Part shown: piece after piece, positions 1-8,743 of the stretch
How the letters are laid out: the number at the start of each line of letters is the position of its first letter
Numbering within the stretch: position 1 is the first letter of the stretch
Source: Pseudomonadota bacterium
GTDB taxonomy: Bacteria; Pseudomonadota; Gammaproteobacteria; Pseudomonadales; Oceanobacteraceae
Direction of reading: 5' to 3'
NCBI GenBank assembly: GCA_030145845.1
Contig: JAIXHJ010000003.1
Span: 310,426-374,425 of the forward strand
DNA: 64,000 nucleotides
Made by a program: the position numbers and the translations under genes
Notes under the pieces: generated by a model
What the model saw: only the letters and a program-made list of their open reading frames with translations
Database searches by the model: none
Told to the model about the DNA's origin: nothing

Positions 1-835
1 GCAGCTTTTCCAGCCAGCGGATGGCCTGTGGATAATCCTGCATCATGGCCAGCACGCGGGCTTTCTGCAGGCCGGCACTGAGGTAGTCCGGCGCGATCGC
101 CAGTGCTTTTTCCATATAGTTCAGGGCTTGCGGAAAACGCTGCAGATGCTGCGACATAATTCCCCGTGCATACCAGAGCGACGGGTCCTGCGGATGCTTT
201 TTGCTCAGTGCGGACAGTTCTGCCGCCAGCTGTTCCTGTTGCTGTGGTGGCAGGTGGCCGGCGTTGGCGGCCAGGTAGTCATACTGACTGATACCGGCCA
301 GTTCCTGCAGGGTTTCCAGATGCACCAGGGCATCGCTGAATTTCCCCTGCTCCATCAGCAGCTGGGCAGCGGCCTGATGGGCAGCCGGGTTATGCGGATC
401 TTCATCCAGCCAGATACCCACAGCTTCCAGTGCGTATCCGTCACTGCCGATGTACTGGGCGATGCGCGCTGCGCGTTCGGCAATGGCCGGATCACGGGTG
501 CTGCGGGCCTGATCCATGTAGTTGTACAGCGAGATGTCAAAGCGCTGGCGCTGGCCCGCCAGTTCGGCAACCAGCAGGGAATACAGCGTCGGGGCCGGGA
601 TCGGGCGGTAAACCGGCGCTGCAGTCGTGTCCTCAGCCTCTGCGGGCGCAGCCGTGGCAGAGGATGGCTGTTCACTGTGTTCAACACTCTGTTGTTCCGC
701 GGCATCACTGTCAGAGTGAGACTGCAGTGAGGAGCAGCCGGCCATGCTGATGGCAGTCAGCAGCAGCAGGGAGCGGCACGGGAGCGTCGGGATCTGGGCT
801 TTCAGGGCACTGAACGGGCTAAAGAATCGCGGCAT
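1..835 (-). CDS. TPR-repeat lipoprotein (3' part beyond the window)
   Basis: An open frame of 278 codons runs from an ATG at 835 leftward off the window edge without a stop. The first 35 residues are a lipoprotein signal ending in the lipobox SMAGC, followed by a Ser/Glu/Ala-rich linker and then helical repeats (for example ALEAVGIWLDEDPHNPAAHQ and LSKKHPQDPSLWYARGI) typical of tetratricopeptide repeats. It is probably an outer-membrane-anchored periplasmic scaffold. A TPR lipoprotein divergent from hemA, with lolB and ispE beyond it, is a common gammaproteobacterial arrangement, so lolB probably lies just outside the window. The partner proteins are unknown. Confidence 0.8.
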   Translation of the reverse strand, partial: MPRFFSPFSALKAQIPTLPCRSLLLLTAISMAGCSSLQSHSDSDAAEQQSVEHSEQPSSATAAPAEAEDTTAAPVYRPIPAPTLYSLLVAELAGQRQRFDISLYNYMDQARSTRDPAIAERAARIAQYIGSDGYALEAVGIWLDEDPHNPAAHQAAAQLLMEQGKFSDALVHLETLQELAGISQYDYLAANAGHLPPQQQEQLAAELSALSKKHPQDPSLWYARGIMSQHLQRFPQALNYMEKALAIAPDYLSAGLQKARVLAMMQDYPQAIRWLEKL

Positions 836-986
836 AATGCTGAATAAATCCGGGGAATCGATTGTTATTTAGGGTGATATGGGGATTTAAGTCAAAGATT
901 TCAGCAGCAAAGCGCCGGCCAGACGTTTATAATCCCGCCTTTTGTCGGCCTTCAGACAAGTTTTCAGCGGAGTAGTTTTCGTCAGC

Positions 987-2279
987 ATGGGTATCTGGGC
1001 ACTGGGAATCAACCACAAAACAGCACCGGTGGCTGTGCGTGAACGGGTTTCATTTGATCCTGCGACCATGTCTTCGGTACTGACGGAGGTGCAGTCCCTC
1101 GATCCTGTCTCTGAAGTGGTGATTCTCTCCACCTGTAACCGCACCGAAATTTACTGCTCTGCCGATGAGCTGCAGGAAGACGTGATTGTCGACTGGCTGG
1201 CCCGTCATCATGGCATTGAACGGCCGGAACTGAACGGCGCGCTCTACTGCCTCAATGCAGAACAGGCGGTACAGCACACCATGCGCGTGGCCAGTGGTCT
1301 GGATTCACTGGTACTGGGCGAACCGCAGATTCTCGGCCAGATGAAATCCGCCTTTGCTGTCGCGCAGGAAGCCGGTACCGTGGGCTCTGAACTGGGCCGG
1401 CTGTTCCGGCAGACGTTCTCCATCGCCAAGCGCGTACGCACCGATACCGCCATCGGTGAGAATCCGGTCTCTGTGGCGTTTGCCTCGGTGCGTATGGCAC
1501 AGCATATCTTCGCTGACATGGCCAACAGCAGTGCGCTGCTGATCGGCGCCGGTGAAACCATCGAACTGGTGGCGCGCCATCTGCATCAGGCCGGTGTGCG
1601 TCAGATTACCGTGGCCAACCGTACCCTGGCGCGGGCACAGAATCTGGCGCAGGAATTTCATGCCGAAGCCGTGTTGCTGGAAGATATTCCGGCGGTGCTG
1701 CCGCGTGCGGATATTGTTATTTCCTCCACCGCCAGTCCGCTGCCGATTCTGGGCAAAGGGATGGTGGAAAAGGCGCTGAAAAAACGTCGCCACAAGCCCA
1801 TGTTTATGGTCGATATTGCCGTTCCGCGCGATATCGAAGAAGAAGTCAGCAAACTGTCAGATGTCTATCTGTATACGGTTGACGACCTGCGCAGCATCAT
1901 TGAAGAGAATGTACGTTCACGGCAGGATGCGGCGCGTCAGGCAGAGGAGCTGATTCTGGCGGGCGTTGATCATTTCATGCGTGAACTGAAAGCACTCAAC
2001 GCGGTGCAGACGCTGACCGATCTGCGCGCCAGTATTGACGTGCTGCGCGAAGAGCAGCTGGTCAAAGCGATGAAGCAGCTGAGCAACGGTGCCGACCCGG
2101 AAAAGGTACTGCGTCAGTTTGCCCACACCTTCGGTAATAAGATGCTGCACGCGCCGACCACCATGTTACGTAAGGCCGGCTCTGAGGGGCGGCTGGAAGT
2201 CCTCGACTGGACCCGTGAACTTTTTAACCTTAACAGTGCTGAGCCGCCGGCCACTGACAGCACTGCCGACCCTGAATAA
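987..2279 (+). CDS. hemA: Glutamyl-tRNA reductase
   Basis: HemA reduces glutamyl-tRNA(Glu) with NADPH to glutamate-1-semialdehyde, the first committed step of C5-pathway tetrapyrrole synthesis. The start at 987 gives the family-typical N-terminus MGIWALGINHKTAPVAVRER; an in-frame extension back to 942 has no family support. The catalytic cysteine is Cys50 in LSTCNRTEIY. The Rossmann domain (ALLIGAGETIELVARHL) and C-terminal dimerisation helices follow. At 430 aa it has the usual length. It heads an operon with prfA (3-nt gap), prmC and moeB, the conserved gammaproteobacterial order, and is divergent from the TPR lipoprotein. Confidence 0.97.
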   Translation: MGIWALGINHKTAPVAVRERVSFDPATMSSVLTEVQSLDPVSEVVILSTCNRTEIYCSADELQEDVIVDWLARHHGIERPELNGALYCLNAEQAVQHTMRVASGLDSLVLGEPQILGQMKSAFAVAQEAGTVGSELGRLFRQTFSIAKRVRTDTAIGENPVSVAFASVRMAQHIFADMANSSALLIGAGETIELVARHLHQAGVRQITVANRTLARAQNLAQEFHAEAVLLEDIPAVLPRADIVISSTASPLPILGKGMVEKALKKRRHKPMFMVDIAVPRDIEEEVSKLSDVYLYTVDDLRSIIEENVRSRQDAARQAEELILAGVDHFMRELKALNAVQTLTDLRASIDVLREEQLVKAMKQLSNGADPEKVLRQFAHTFGNKMLHAPTTMLRKAGSEGRLEVLDWTRELFNLNSAEPPATDSTADPE

Positions 2280-2282
2280 TTC

Positions 2283-3371
2283 ATGAAAAGCTCAATCCTT
2301 ACCAAGCTCGAACATCTGCGCGACCGCTATGAAGAAGTCGGACATCTGCTGTCGGAGCCGGATGCGGCCAATGATCAGGACCGCTTCCGGCAACTGTCGA
2401 AAGAGTATGCCGAGCTGGAAACCATCGCCGCCGCCTACAGCGCGTTTGAACAGGCCGGCGCTGATCTGGAAGAAGCCCGGCTGCTGGCGGAGGACAGTGA
2501 TCCTGAGATGCGGGCCATGGGTGAGGAAGAAGCGGAGTCGGCGCAGCAGACGCTGACAGAGCTGGAACATCAGCTGGAGATTCTGCTGCTGCCGAAAGAC
2601 CCGGATGACAGCCGTAACGTGATTGTCGAAATCCGTGCCGGTACCGGTGGTGATGAAGCCGCGATCTTCGCCGGCGATCTGTACCGTATGTACACCCGCT
2701 ATGCCGAGACCCGTGGCTGGCGCACCGAAATGCTCAGTGCCAGTGACGGTGAGCATGGCGGCTTTAAGGAAGTGATTACCCGCATTTCGGGCAGCGACGT
2801 CTATTCGCAGCTGAAGTTTGAATCCGGCGCTCACCGTGTGCAGCGGGTGCCGGAAACCGAAAGCCAGGGCCGTATTCACACCTCGGCCTGCACCGTGGCG
2901 GTGATGCCGGAAGTCGGTGAGGAAGAAGCCATCGACATCAACAAAAATGACCTGCGCGTGGATACCTTCCGCGCCTCCGGTGCTGGTGGTCAGCACGTTA
3001 ACAAAACCGATTCAGCCATCCGTATCACCCACCTGCCGACCGGGTTGGTGGTGGAGTGCCAGGACGAACGCTCACAGCATAAGAACCGCGCCAAGGCGAT
3101 GGCGATGCTGGCCACCCGCCTGCGTGACGCGCAACTGCAGGCAGCGCACGCTGAACAGGCCGCCACGCGTAAGAGCCTGGTCGGCTCCGGTGACCGCTCC
3201 GAGCGTATCCGGACTTACAACTACCCGCAGGGCCGGGTGACCGATCACCGCATCAACCTGACCCTGTATAAGCTGGATGAAATCGTGCAGGGCGATCTGA
3301 ATCCGGTGATTGAACCTCTGATCCGCGAGCATCAGGCCAATCAGCTGGCGGACATGGTAGGGCAGCAATGA
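2283..3371 (+). CDS. prfA: Peptide chain release factor 1
   Basis: RF1 recognises UAA and UAG stop codons in the ribosomal A site and triggers peptidyl-tRNA hydrolysis. The GGQ motif lies at residues 235-237 ([14 protein letters not shown]). The codon-recognition tripeptide is of the PxT type (PET within [14 protein letters not shown]), as expected for RF1 and unlike the SPF of RF2. The length, 362 aa, is standard. It starts 3 nt after the hemA stop and its stop overlaps the prmC start by 4 nt, so the modifying enzyme and its substrate are translationally coupled. Confidence 0.98.
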   Translation: MKSSILTKLEHLRDRYEEVGHLLSEPDAANDQDRFRQLSKEYAELETIAAAYSAFEQAGADLEEARLLAEDSDPEMRAMGEEEAESAQQTLTELEHQLEILLLPKDPDDSRNVIVEIRAGTGGDEAAIFAGDLYRMYTRYAETRGWRTEMLSASDGEHGGFKEVITRISGSDVYSQLKFESGAHRVQRVPETESQGRIHTSACTVAVMPEVGEEEAIDINKNDLRVDTFRASGAGGQHVNKTDSAIRITHLPTGLVVECQDERSQHKNRAKAMAMLATRLRDAQLQAAHAEQAATRKSLVGSGDRSERIRTYNYPQGRVTDHRINLTLYKLDEIVQGDLNPVIEPLIREHQANQLADMVGQQ

Positions 3372-4234
3372 CGGGCGGGCCTGCCGCTCAGACCATCGAC
3401 GGCTGGCTCACTCAGGCCCGGGCGGAGCTGGAAGCGGTCAGCGACAGTGCCCGTCTGGACGCGGAACTGCTGCTGGCGCATACGCTGCAGCAGAGCCGCA
3501 CCTGGCTGTACACCTGGAACGATAAAGCGCTGAGCGCCGGGCAGCAGCAGATGGCAGAGCAACTGTTGCAGCGCCGCCTTGGCGGTGAGCCGGTGGCCTA
3601 TATTCTCGGCCAGCGCGATTTCTGGTCACTGTCACTGGCCGTGGCGCCCTCCACCCTGATTCCCCGCGCCGATACTGAAACGCTGATCGAATGGGCGCTG
3701 GAACTGCCACTGCCGGCCAACAGCCGGGTGCTGGATCTGGGTACCGGAACCGGCGCCATTGCGCTGGCACTGGCCAGTGAGCAGCCGTCATGGCAGGTCA
3801 GCGGCGTTGATTTCCAGCGGCAGGCGGTAACGCTGGCGGAAGAAAATGCCCGCCGCAATCATCTTGAACGGGTCACGTTTCAGCAGTCCGACTGGTTTTC
3901 AGCCGTGCAGGGCCGCTTCGATCTGATTGTCAGTAATCCCCCTTATATTGATGAAGCTGACCCGCATCTGAATCAGGGCGATGTCCGCTTTGAGCCGCGC
4001 ACGGCACTGGTGGCCGGCAATCAGGGACTCAGTGATCTGGCCCTGATCATTGATCGTGCGCCGGATTTTCTGCAGCCTGACGGCTGGCTGCTGGTTGAAC
4101 ATGGCTGGCAGCAGGCGGAGACGGTCTGTGAACTGCTGCGCCAGCGTGGTTTTACCGACGTTGAAAACCGTCGCGATCTGGGTGGTAATCCGAGAATCAG
4201 TGGCGGGCGCTGGCCTGCTACAGCCATTGTCTGA
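3368..4234 (+). CDS. prmC: Protein-(glutamine-N5) methyltransferase, release factor-specific
   Basis: PrmC (HemK) methylates the glutamine of the GGQ motif of RF1 and RF2 using SAM. The sequence shows an N-terminal helical substrate-binding domain, the SAM-binding motif [16 protein letters not shown] and the catalytic NPPY motif at residues 190-193 ([14 protein letters not shown]). The length, 288 aa, is normal. The start codon overlaps the prfA stop in an ATGA, and moeB follows 24 nt after its stop. Confidence 0.97.
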   Translation: MTGGPAAQTIDGWLTQARAELEAVSDSARLDAELLLAHTLQQSRTWLYTWNDKALSAGQQQMAEQLLQRRLGGEPVAYILGQRDFWSLSLAVAPSTLIPRADTETLIEWALELPLPANSRVLDLGTGTGAIALALASEQPSWQVSGVDFQRQAVTLAEENARRNHLERVTFQQSDWFSAVQGRFDLIVSNPPYIDEADPHLNQGDVRFEPRTALVAGNQGLSDLALIIDRAPDFLQPDGWLLVEHGWQQAETVCELLRQRGFTDVENRRDLGGNPRISGGRWPATAIV

Positions 4235-4258
4235 ATCAACTCCCGAAAGAGTATGCCG

Positions 4259-5017
4259 ATGAACGACGAACAACTGCTGCGCTACAGCCGGCATATCCTG
4301 TTGCCGCAGATGGATGCGGAAGGGCAACAGCGCCTGCTGGACGCGCACGTGATGATTATCGGCCTCGGCGGTCTGGGCAGCCCGGTGCTGCAGTATCTGG
4401 CCGCCAGTGGTGTGGGCACGCTGAGTCTGGTGGATGATGATCAGGTGGAACTGTCCAATCTGCAGCGCCAGGTTATGTATGGTGAAGCGGACTGTGGCCG
4501 ACCCAAGGTCAGCGCTGCTGCCGCGGCAGCAATGCGGCTGAACAGCGCTGTACGGATTCATCAGTATCCGCTCAGGGCAGACGAAGACTGGCTGGAGCAG
4601 CACCTGCCGGGTGTCAGTCTGGTGGTCGACTGCAGCGACAACGCCGGCGTGCGTTATGCCCTTAATACGGTCTGTCTGCGCCATGGTATCCCCTGGCTGT
4701 CCGCGGCTGCCGTCGGCGTCAGCGGGCAGATCACTTTTTTTGCCCCGCAGACGGATAATTCTCCCTGTTACCGCTGTCTTTATCCCCAGCTGAGCCCTCA
4801 GCAGACGCTGAACTGTGCTGAATCCGGAGTTCTGTCCCCTCTGGTCGGTGTTATTGGAGCGATGCAGGCACTGGAAGCGGTGAAGGTGCTGGCCGGAAAC
4901 GGCAGTAACCTGAACGGCCGTCTGCTGACCTTTGACGCCATGGCAGCTGAGTGGCGCAGCTGGAACCTGCCGGCGAATCCGGACTGTCCGGATTGCGCAG
5001 GGCGAAAATGTGGCTGA
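4259..5017 (+). CDS. moeB: MoeB/ThiF-family adenylyltransferase (E1-like)
   Basis: E1-like enzymes adenylate the C-terminal Gly-Gly of a ubiquitin-like sulfur carrier; MoeB acts on MoaD in molybdopterin synthesis and ThiF on ThiS. The sequence has the start RYSRHILLPQMD, the nucleotide-binding motif IIGLGGLGSPVLQYLA, an Asp-containing VVDCSDN segment, and two CxxC-type zinc pairs (PCYRC and CPDCAGRKC). There is no rhodanese domain. The ATG at 4259 is preferred over 4253 because GAAAGAG at 4245-4251 is correctly spaced only for the former. It is the last gene of the hemA operon; MoeB and ThiF cannot be told apart with certainty from sequence. Confidence 0.88.
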   Translation: MNDEQLLRYSRHILLPQMDAEGQQRLLDAHVMIIGLGGLGSPVLQYLAASGVGTLSLVDDDQVELSNLQRQVMYGEADCGRPKVSAAAAAAMRLNSAVRIHQYPLRADEDWLEQHLPGVSLVVDCSDNAGVRYALNTVCLRHGIPWLSAAAVGVSGQITFFAPQTDNSPCYRCLYPQLSPQQTLNCAESGVLSPLVGVIGAMQALEAVKVLAGNGSNLNGRLLTFDAMAAEWRSWNLPANPDCPDCAGRKCG

Positions 5018-5232
5018 CAAAAATGGCAGTCGACTGACACAGGGTGTGTCAGACGTTGACGGTCAGGCCGTGCCCGGCGTCCGGGCTCCTTCCGAAAAAA
5101 CCCACAATTTCATAGGGTTGGATACTTAATTAGTACTTTATGACTATGCAGTAATGTTTGGCATCACCTTTGCTCTCCTTATTTTCTGTAACCGACAAAA
5201 AAACAAAGCACAACAGACAGAAAGGGGCAGTT

Positions 5233-6513
5233 ATGGCGAGAGTCATCGTTCTTGGCGCTGGTACCGGTGGTATGGCAGGCGCTTATGAAATCCGAGAAAT
5301 TCTGAGCAAGCAGCACAAAGTCACCGTGATCAATGATCGCGAAGATTTTCAGTTTGTACCTTCCAATCCCTGGATCGGCGTTGGCTGGCGTGAACGCCCG
5401 GAAGTCAGCTTTCCGATCCGTCCGTACCTGGAGAAAAAAGGTATCGAGTTTATCGCCTCCGCGGTGGTGAATATCAATGCCAAAGAGAACCAGCTGACCC
5501 TGGCCAATGGTGAAGTGGAAGTTTATGACTATCTGGTGATCTGTACCGGTCCGAAGCTGAACTTCGGCGCGGTTGAAGGTGCAGGCCCGCACGGTGGTTT
5601 CACCCAGTCTGTCTGTACTCTGGATCATGCTGAGCACTGCTACGACAACTTCAAAGCCCTGGTTGAAGAGCCGGGTCAGGCGATTGTCGGTGCACTGCCG
5701 GGCGCTTCCTGTTTCGGTCCGGCCTACGAATATGCCTTTATTCTCGACCGTGAACTGGCCAAGCGTAAGATGCGTGACAAGGTGCCCATGATTTACGTGA
5801 CCAGTGAGCCTTATATCGGCCATCTGGGTCTGGGCGGTGTCGGCGATTCCAAATCCATGCTGGAAAGTGAACTGCGTAAGCGTCACATCAAGTGGATTAC
5901 CAACGCCAAGGTCACCAGAATCGAAGAAAGCACCATGTATGTGGATGAAATGAACGACGACGGTACGCTGAAGAAACAGCACGAACTGCCGTTCAAGCAT
6001 TCCATGATGCTGCCTTCATTTGCCGGTGTTGATCCGGTGGCGGAAGTCGAAGGTCTGGTGAACCCGAAAGGTTTCGTGATCATTGACGAATACCAGCGCA
6101 ACCCGACCTTTAAAAACATCTTCTCTGCCGGTGTGTGTGTGGCTATCCCGCCAGTGGAAGAAACCCCGGTTCCGACCGGTACACCCAAAACCGGTTATAT
6201 GATCGAATCCATGATGACCGCCATTGCGCACAACCTGGCGGCGGATCTGGACGGTAAAGGTGAACCGGATGCCAAGGGCACCTGGAATGCCATCTGTCTG
6301 GCCGACATGGGGAATACCGGTGCGGCTTTCGTTGCCATTCCGCAGATTCCGCCACGCAACGTTGCCTGGTTCAAACAGGGTAAATGGGTGCACTTGGCGA
6401 AAATCGCCTTTGAAAAATACTTTATGCGTAAGATGAAAACCGGTTCCAGCGAACCGATTTATGAAAAATATACGCTTAAGGCGCTGGGTATCAACCGTCT
6501 GAAAGATCACTGA
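5233..6513 (+). CDS. sqr: Sulfide:quinone oxidoreductase, type I-like
   Basis: SQR is a monotopic FAD flavoprotein that oxidises sulfide to polysulfide and reduces quinone. The N-terminal FAD-binding motif is VLGAGTGGMAGAYEI. Three cysteines fall at residues 128 (SVCTLDHA), 160 (GASCFGPAYEYAF) and 355 (WNAICLADMG); these almost coincide with the catalytic triad I recall for Acidithiobacillus type I SQR (128, 160, 356). The C-terminus has the amphipathic, basic segment expected for membrane attachment (KYFMRKMKTG). A strong ribosome site AAAGGGG at 5221-5227 supports the ATG at 5233. It stands alone between the hemA operon and a terminator. The 5018-5232 gap shows no further gene. Confidence 0.88.
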   Translation: MARVIVLGAGTGGMAGAYEIREILSKQHKVTVINDREDFQFVPSNPWIGVGWRERPEVSFPIRPYLEKKGIEFIASAVVNINAKENQLTLANGEVEVYDYLVICTGPKLNFGAVEGAGPHGGFTQSVCTLDHAEHCYDNFKALVEEPGQAIVGALPGASCFGPAYEYAFILDRELAKRKMRDKVPMIYVTSEPYIGHLGLGGVGDSKSMLESELRKRHIKWITNAKVTRIEESTMYVDEMNDDGTLKKQHELPFKHSMMLPSFAGVDPVAEVEGLVNPKGFVIIDEYQRNPTFKNIFSAGVCVAIPPVEETPVPTGTPKTGYMIESMMTAIAHNLAADLDGKGEPDAKGTWNAICLADMGNTGAAFVAIPQIPPRNVAWFKQGKWVHLAKIAFEKYFMRKMKTGSSEPIYEKYTLKALGINRLKDH

Positions 6514-6532
6514 GCAGACGTTATTACCCACA

Positions 6533-6563
6533 TAAAAAAACCGGCCTCAGCGCCGGTTTTTTT
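6533..6563. terminator. Bidirectional rho-independent terminator
   Basis: An A-tract, the stem ACCGGC/GCCGGT and a T-tract lie between the convergent sqr and diaA genes. The A-tract and T-tract on the two sides make it usable from both strands. Confidence 0.85.
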
Positions 6564-6581
6564 ATGTCTGCCGTCCGGCGT

Positions 6582-7205
<624 letters not shown>

Positions 7206-7246
7206 TCATAAAGGAGCTGTCAGACAAAGCCAAATAACAGCCATTC

Positions 7247-8167
7247 TCACAGGAACAGTGAATCCAGAAGCGGGTGCACATAATGGGTAAACAGGCCCAC
7301 CTGTGCCGCCAATAGCAGGGCCAGCAGCAGCCAGCCGTCGGCACTGCTGCGTTCCGGCCCGCTCAGCTGTTCAGCACGCCGGCTACTGCACGGCTGCTCA
7401 CTGGCGGAGTGGCTGAGCCGGTTCAGCACACGGCTGACATCCGCAGGCCGGTAGCCCTGCTGACAGGCATAGCGGTCACATAACTGTTCGGTGGCAAGAC
7501 TGTACGCCTCATACAGGCGCCGGCGGGAGGCGGGCAGCCACAGAAGTGTGGCCCAGTGCAGAATCTGCTTACGCAGATTGTCGCGGCGCCAGACATGACA
7601 GGATTCATGCAGCATCACCAGGCGGACCTCATCGGCATCCAGCTGTTGCAGCAGCCCGCTGGACAGATAAATCTGCGGATGCCACAGGCCGGCACACCAG
7701 GCCAGTGGCAGTGGTGAGTCGATCAGGCGGTAGCGCGGGCCGGTGATATCACTGCTCAGCTGCTGCATGGCCAGCAGACGCAGGCGCTGATGCTGCAGCC
7801 GCTGGCTGAGGATCAGAACCACCACCAGGCCGGCAAAGGTGACCAGTGCGGCAAGGATGACACCGCTGAGTGACGAGGCGCCGATTTGCGGGATATGCGG
7901 GCCACAGACATCACCGTGGCAGTGGTCATGAAACAGCACGCCGGCCAGCTGCGGGTTCAGCAGCAGGAAAACCACCCAGAAAGTGACAATGACCGGTGTA
8001 GCCGCGCTCATCATCAGCAGACGCGTGCGCGGGTGTGGAGCGCAGCCGTTCATCAGCCGCAGCAGCAGCGGCAGTAACAGCCCGGTCAGCCAGCCGGAGG
8101 CGAGCAGGGTAAACGCGCCGGCGAGGGCAATATCGGTCAGTTCAGGAATCACGCGGACCGCCGTCAC
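7247..8167 (-). CDS. BlaR1/MecR1-like M56 membrane metallopeptidase with His/Cys-rich loop
   Basis: M56 peptidases are membrane zinc proteases that, on sensing a signal, cause cleavage of a partner BlaI/MecI/CopY repressor. Several membrane segments are visible (about residues 12-38, 53-77, 98-120 and a C-terminal one near 280-300). The zinc site is HESCH at 187-191 with a downstream acidic ligand, probably E227 (LATEQLCDRYA). There is no C-terminal penicillin-binding domain, so it is not a classical beta-lactam sensor. Between membrane segments 2 and 3 lies a short loop, residues 80-91 (HDHCHGDVCGPH), carrying four His and two Cys, which suggests metal sensing. Its start overlaps the 3' end of the BlaI-type gene by 26 nt. 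Confidence 0.82.
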   Translation of the reverse strand: MTAVRVIPELTDIALAGAFTLLASGWLTGLLLPLLLRLMNGCAPHPRTRLLMMSAATPVIVTFWVVFLLLNPQLAGVLFHDHCHGDVCGPHIPQIGASSLSGVILAALVTFAGLVVVLILSQRLQHQRLRLLAMQQLSSDITGPRYRLIDSPLPLAWCAGLWHPQIYLSSGLLQQLDADEVRLVMLHESCHVWRRDNLRKQILHWATLLWLPASRRRLYEAYSLATEQLCDRYACQQGYRPADVSRVLNRLSHSASEQPCSSRRAEQLSGPERSSADGWLLLALLLAAQVGLFTHYVHPLLDSLFL

Positions 8168-8585
8168 TGTGCTGGTCGTCCTGCAGGGCTTTGCTCAGGC
8201 GGTCGCCGACGTCCGGGGCGGTGTCGGCCAGATAATCCATAAAACCCGACACCATAGGCGCCATATCACCAGCACTGAGGTCGGCGGCGATGTCGTGCAG
8301 CAGATTGGTAATGATATCCGTCTTGCTGATGGCCGCCCGGTAAACAAAGGCGCGGCCCTGCTTGTTCCGGCTGAGCAGGCCTTTGCGGTGCAGCCGCTCC
8401 AGCGTGCTCTGTACGGTACTCAGGGAAATATCCCGGCCCAGCTGCTGCTGGGTCTGCTGGGCTGACTGCGTGCCCTGAGCCCATAACACCTCAAGGACGG
8501 CCAGCTCGCGCTGACCGAGAGCCGGGGTGCGCGGACGGGCCGTGCCCAGTCCCAGCCAGCGTTTCAGGCTGTCGGTATGTTTCAT
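8142..8585 (-). CDS. BlaI/MecI/CopY-family repressor
   Basis: A 147-aa protein with the BlaI-type winged helix: LGQRELAVLEVLWAQGTQSA, then the recognition region LSTVQSTLERLHRKGLLSR and the wing KQGRAFVYRAAI. The C-terminal half (about 88-147) would be the dimerisation and cleavage segment. It is co-transcribed with the overlapping M56 peptidase and divergent from a TonB-dependent receptor. A 9-bp inverted repeat at 8652-8686 between the two is the obvious operator candidate. It probably represses the receptor and its own operon until the M56 protein is activated. Confidence 0.85.
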   Translation of the reverse strand: MKHTDSLKRWLGLGTARPRTPALGQRELAVLEVLWAQGTQSAQQTQQQLGRDISLSTVQSTLERLHRKGLLSRNKQGRAFVYRAAISKTDIITNLLHDIAADLSAGDMAPMVSGFMDYLADTAPDVGDRLSKALQDDQHSDGGPRDS

Positions 8586-8651
8586 GTGTGTATTCCGGTC
8601 ATGCAGGCAGGCCCAACACCGAGCTGTTATCGGTTTTGGCGGGCACTGTTA

Positions 8652-8686
8652 GGCTGATTAGCTGATATTTTCATTAATAATCAGCC
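8652..8686. promoter_or_regulatory. Candidate BlaI-type operator (inverted repeat)
   Basis: A perfect 9-bp inverted repeat, GGCTGATTA at 8652-8660 and TAATCAGCC at 8678-8686, is separated by 17 nt of A/T-rich DNA. It sits in the 158-bp divergent region between the repressor gene and the TonB receptor. There is no following T-tract, so a terminator is unlikely. The sequence differs from the classical TACA/TGTA bla dyad; its use by this repressor is inference. Confidence 0.5.
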
Positions 8687-8743
8687 GGCTGGCAATGCCC
8701 TGACGGGGAAGCCGGTGGTTTAAGCGGACACTGAGGAGAAACC

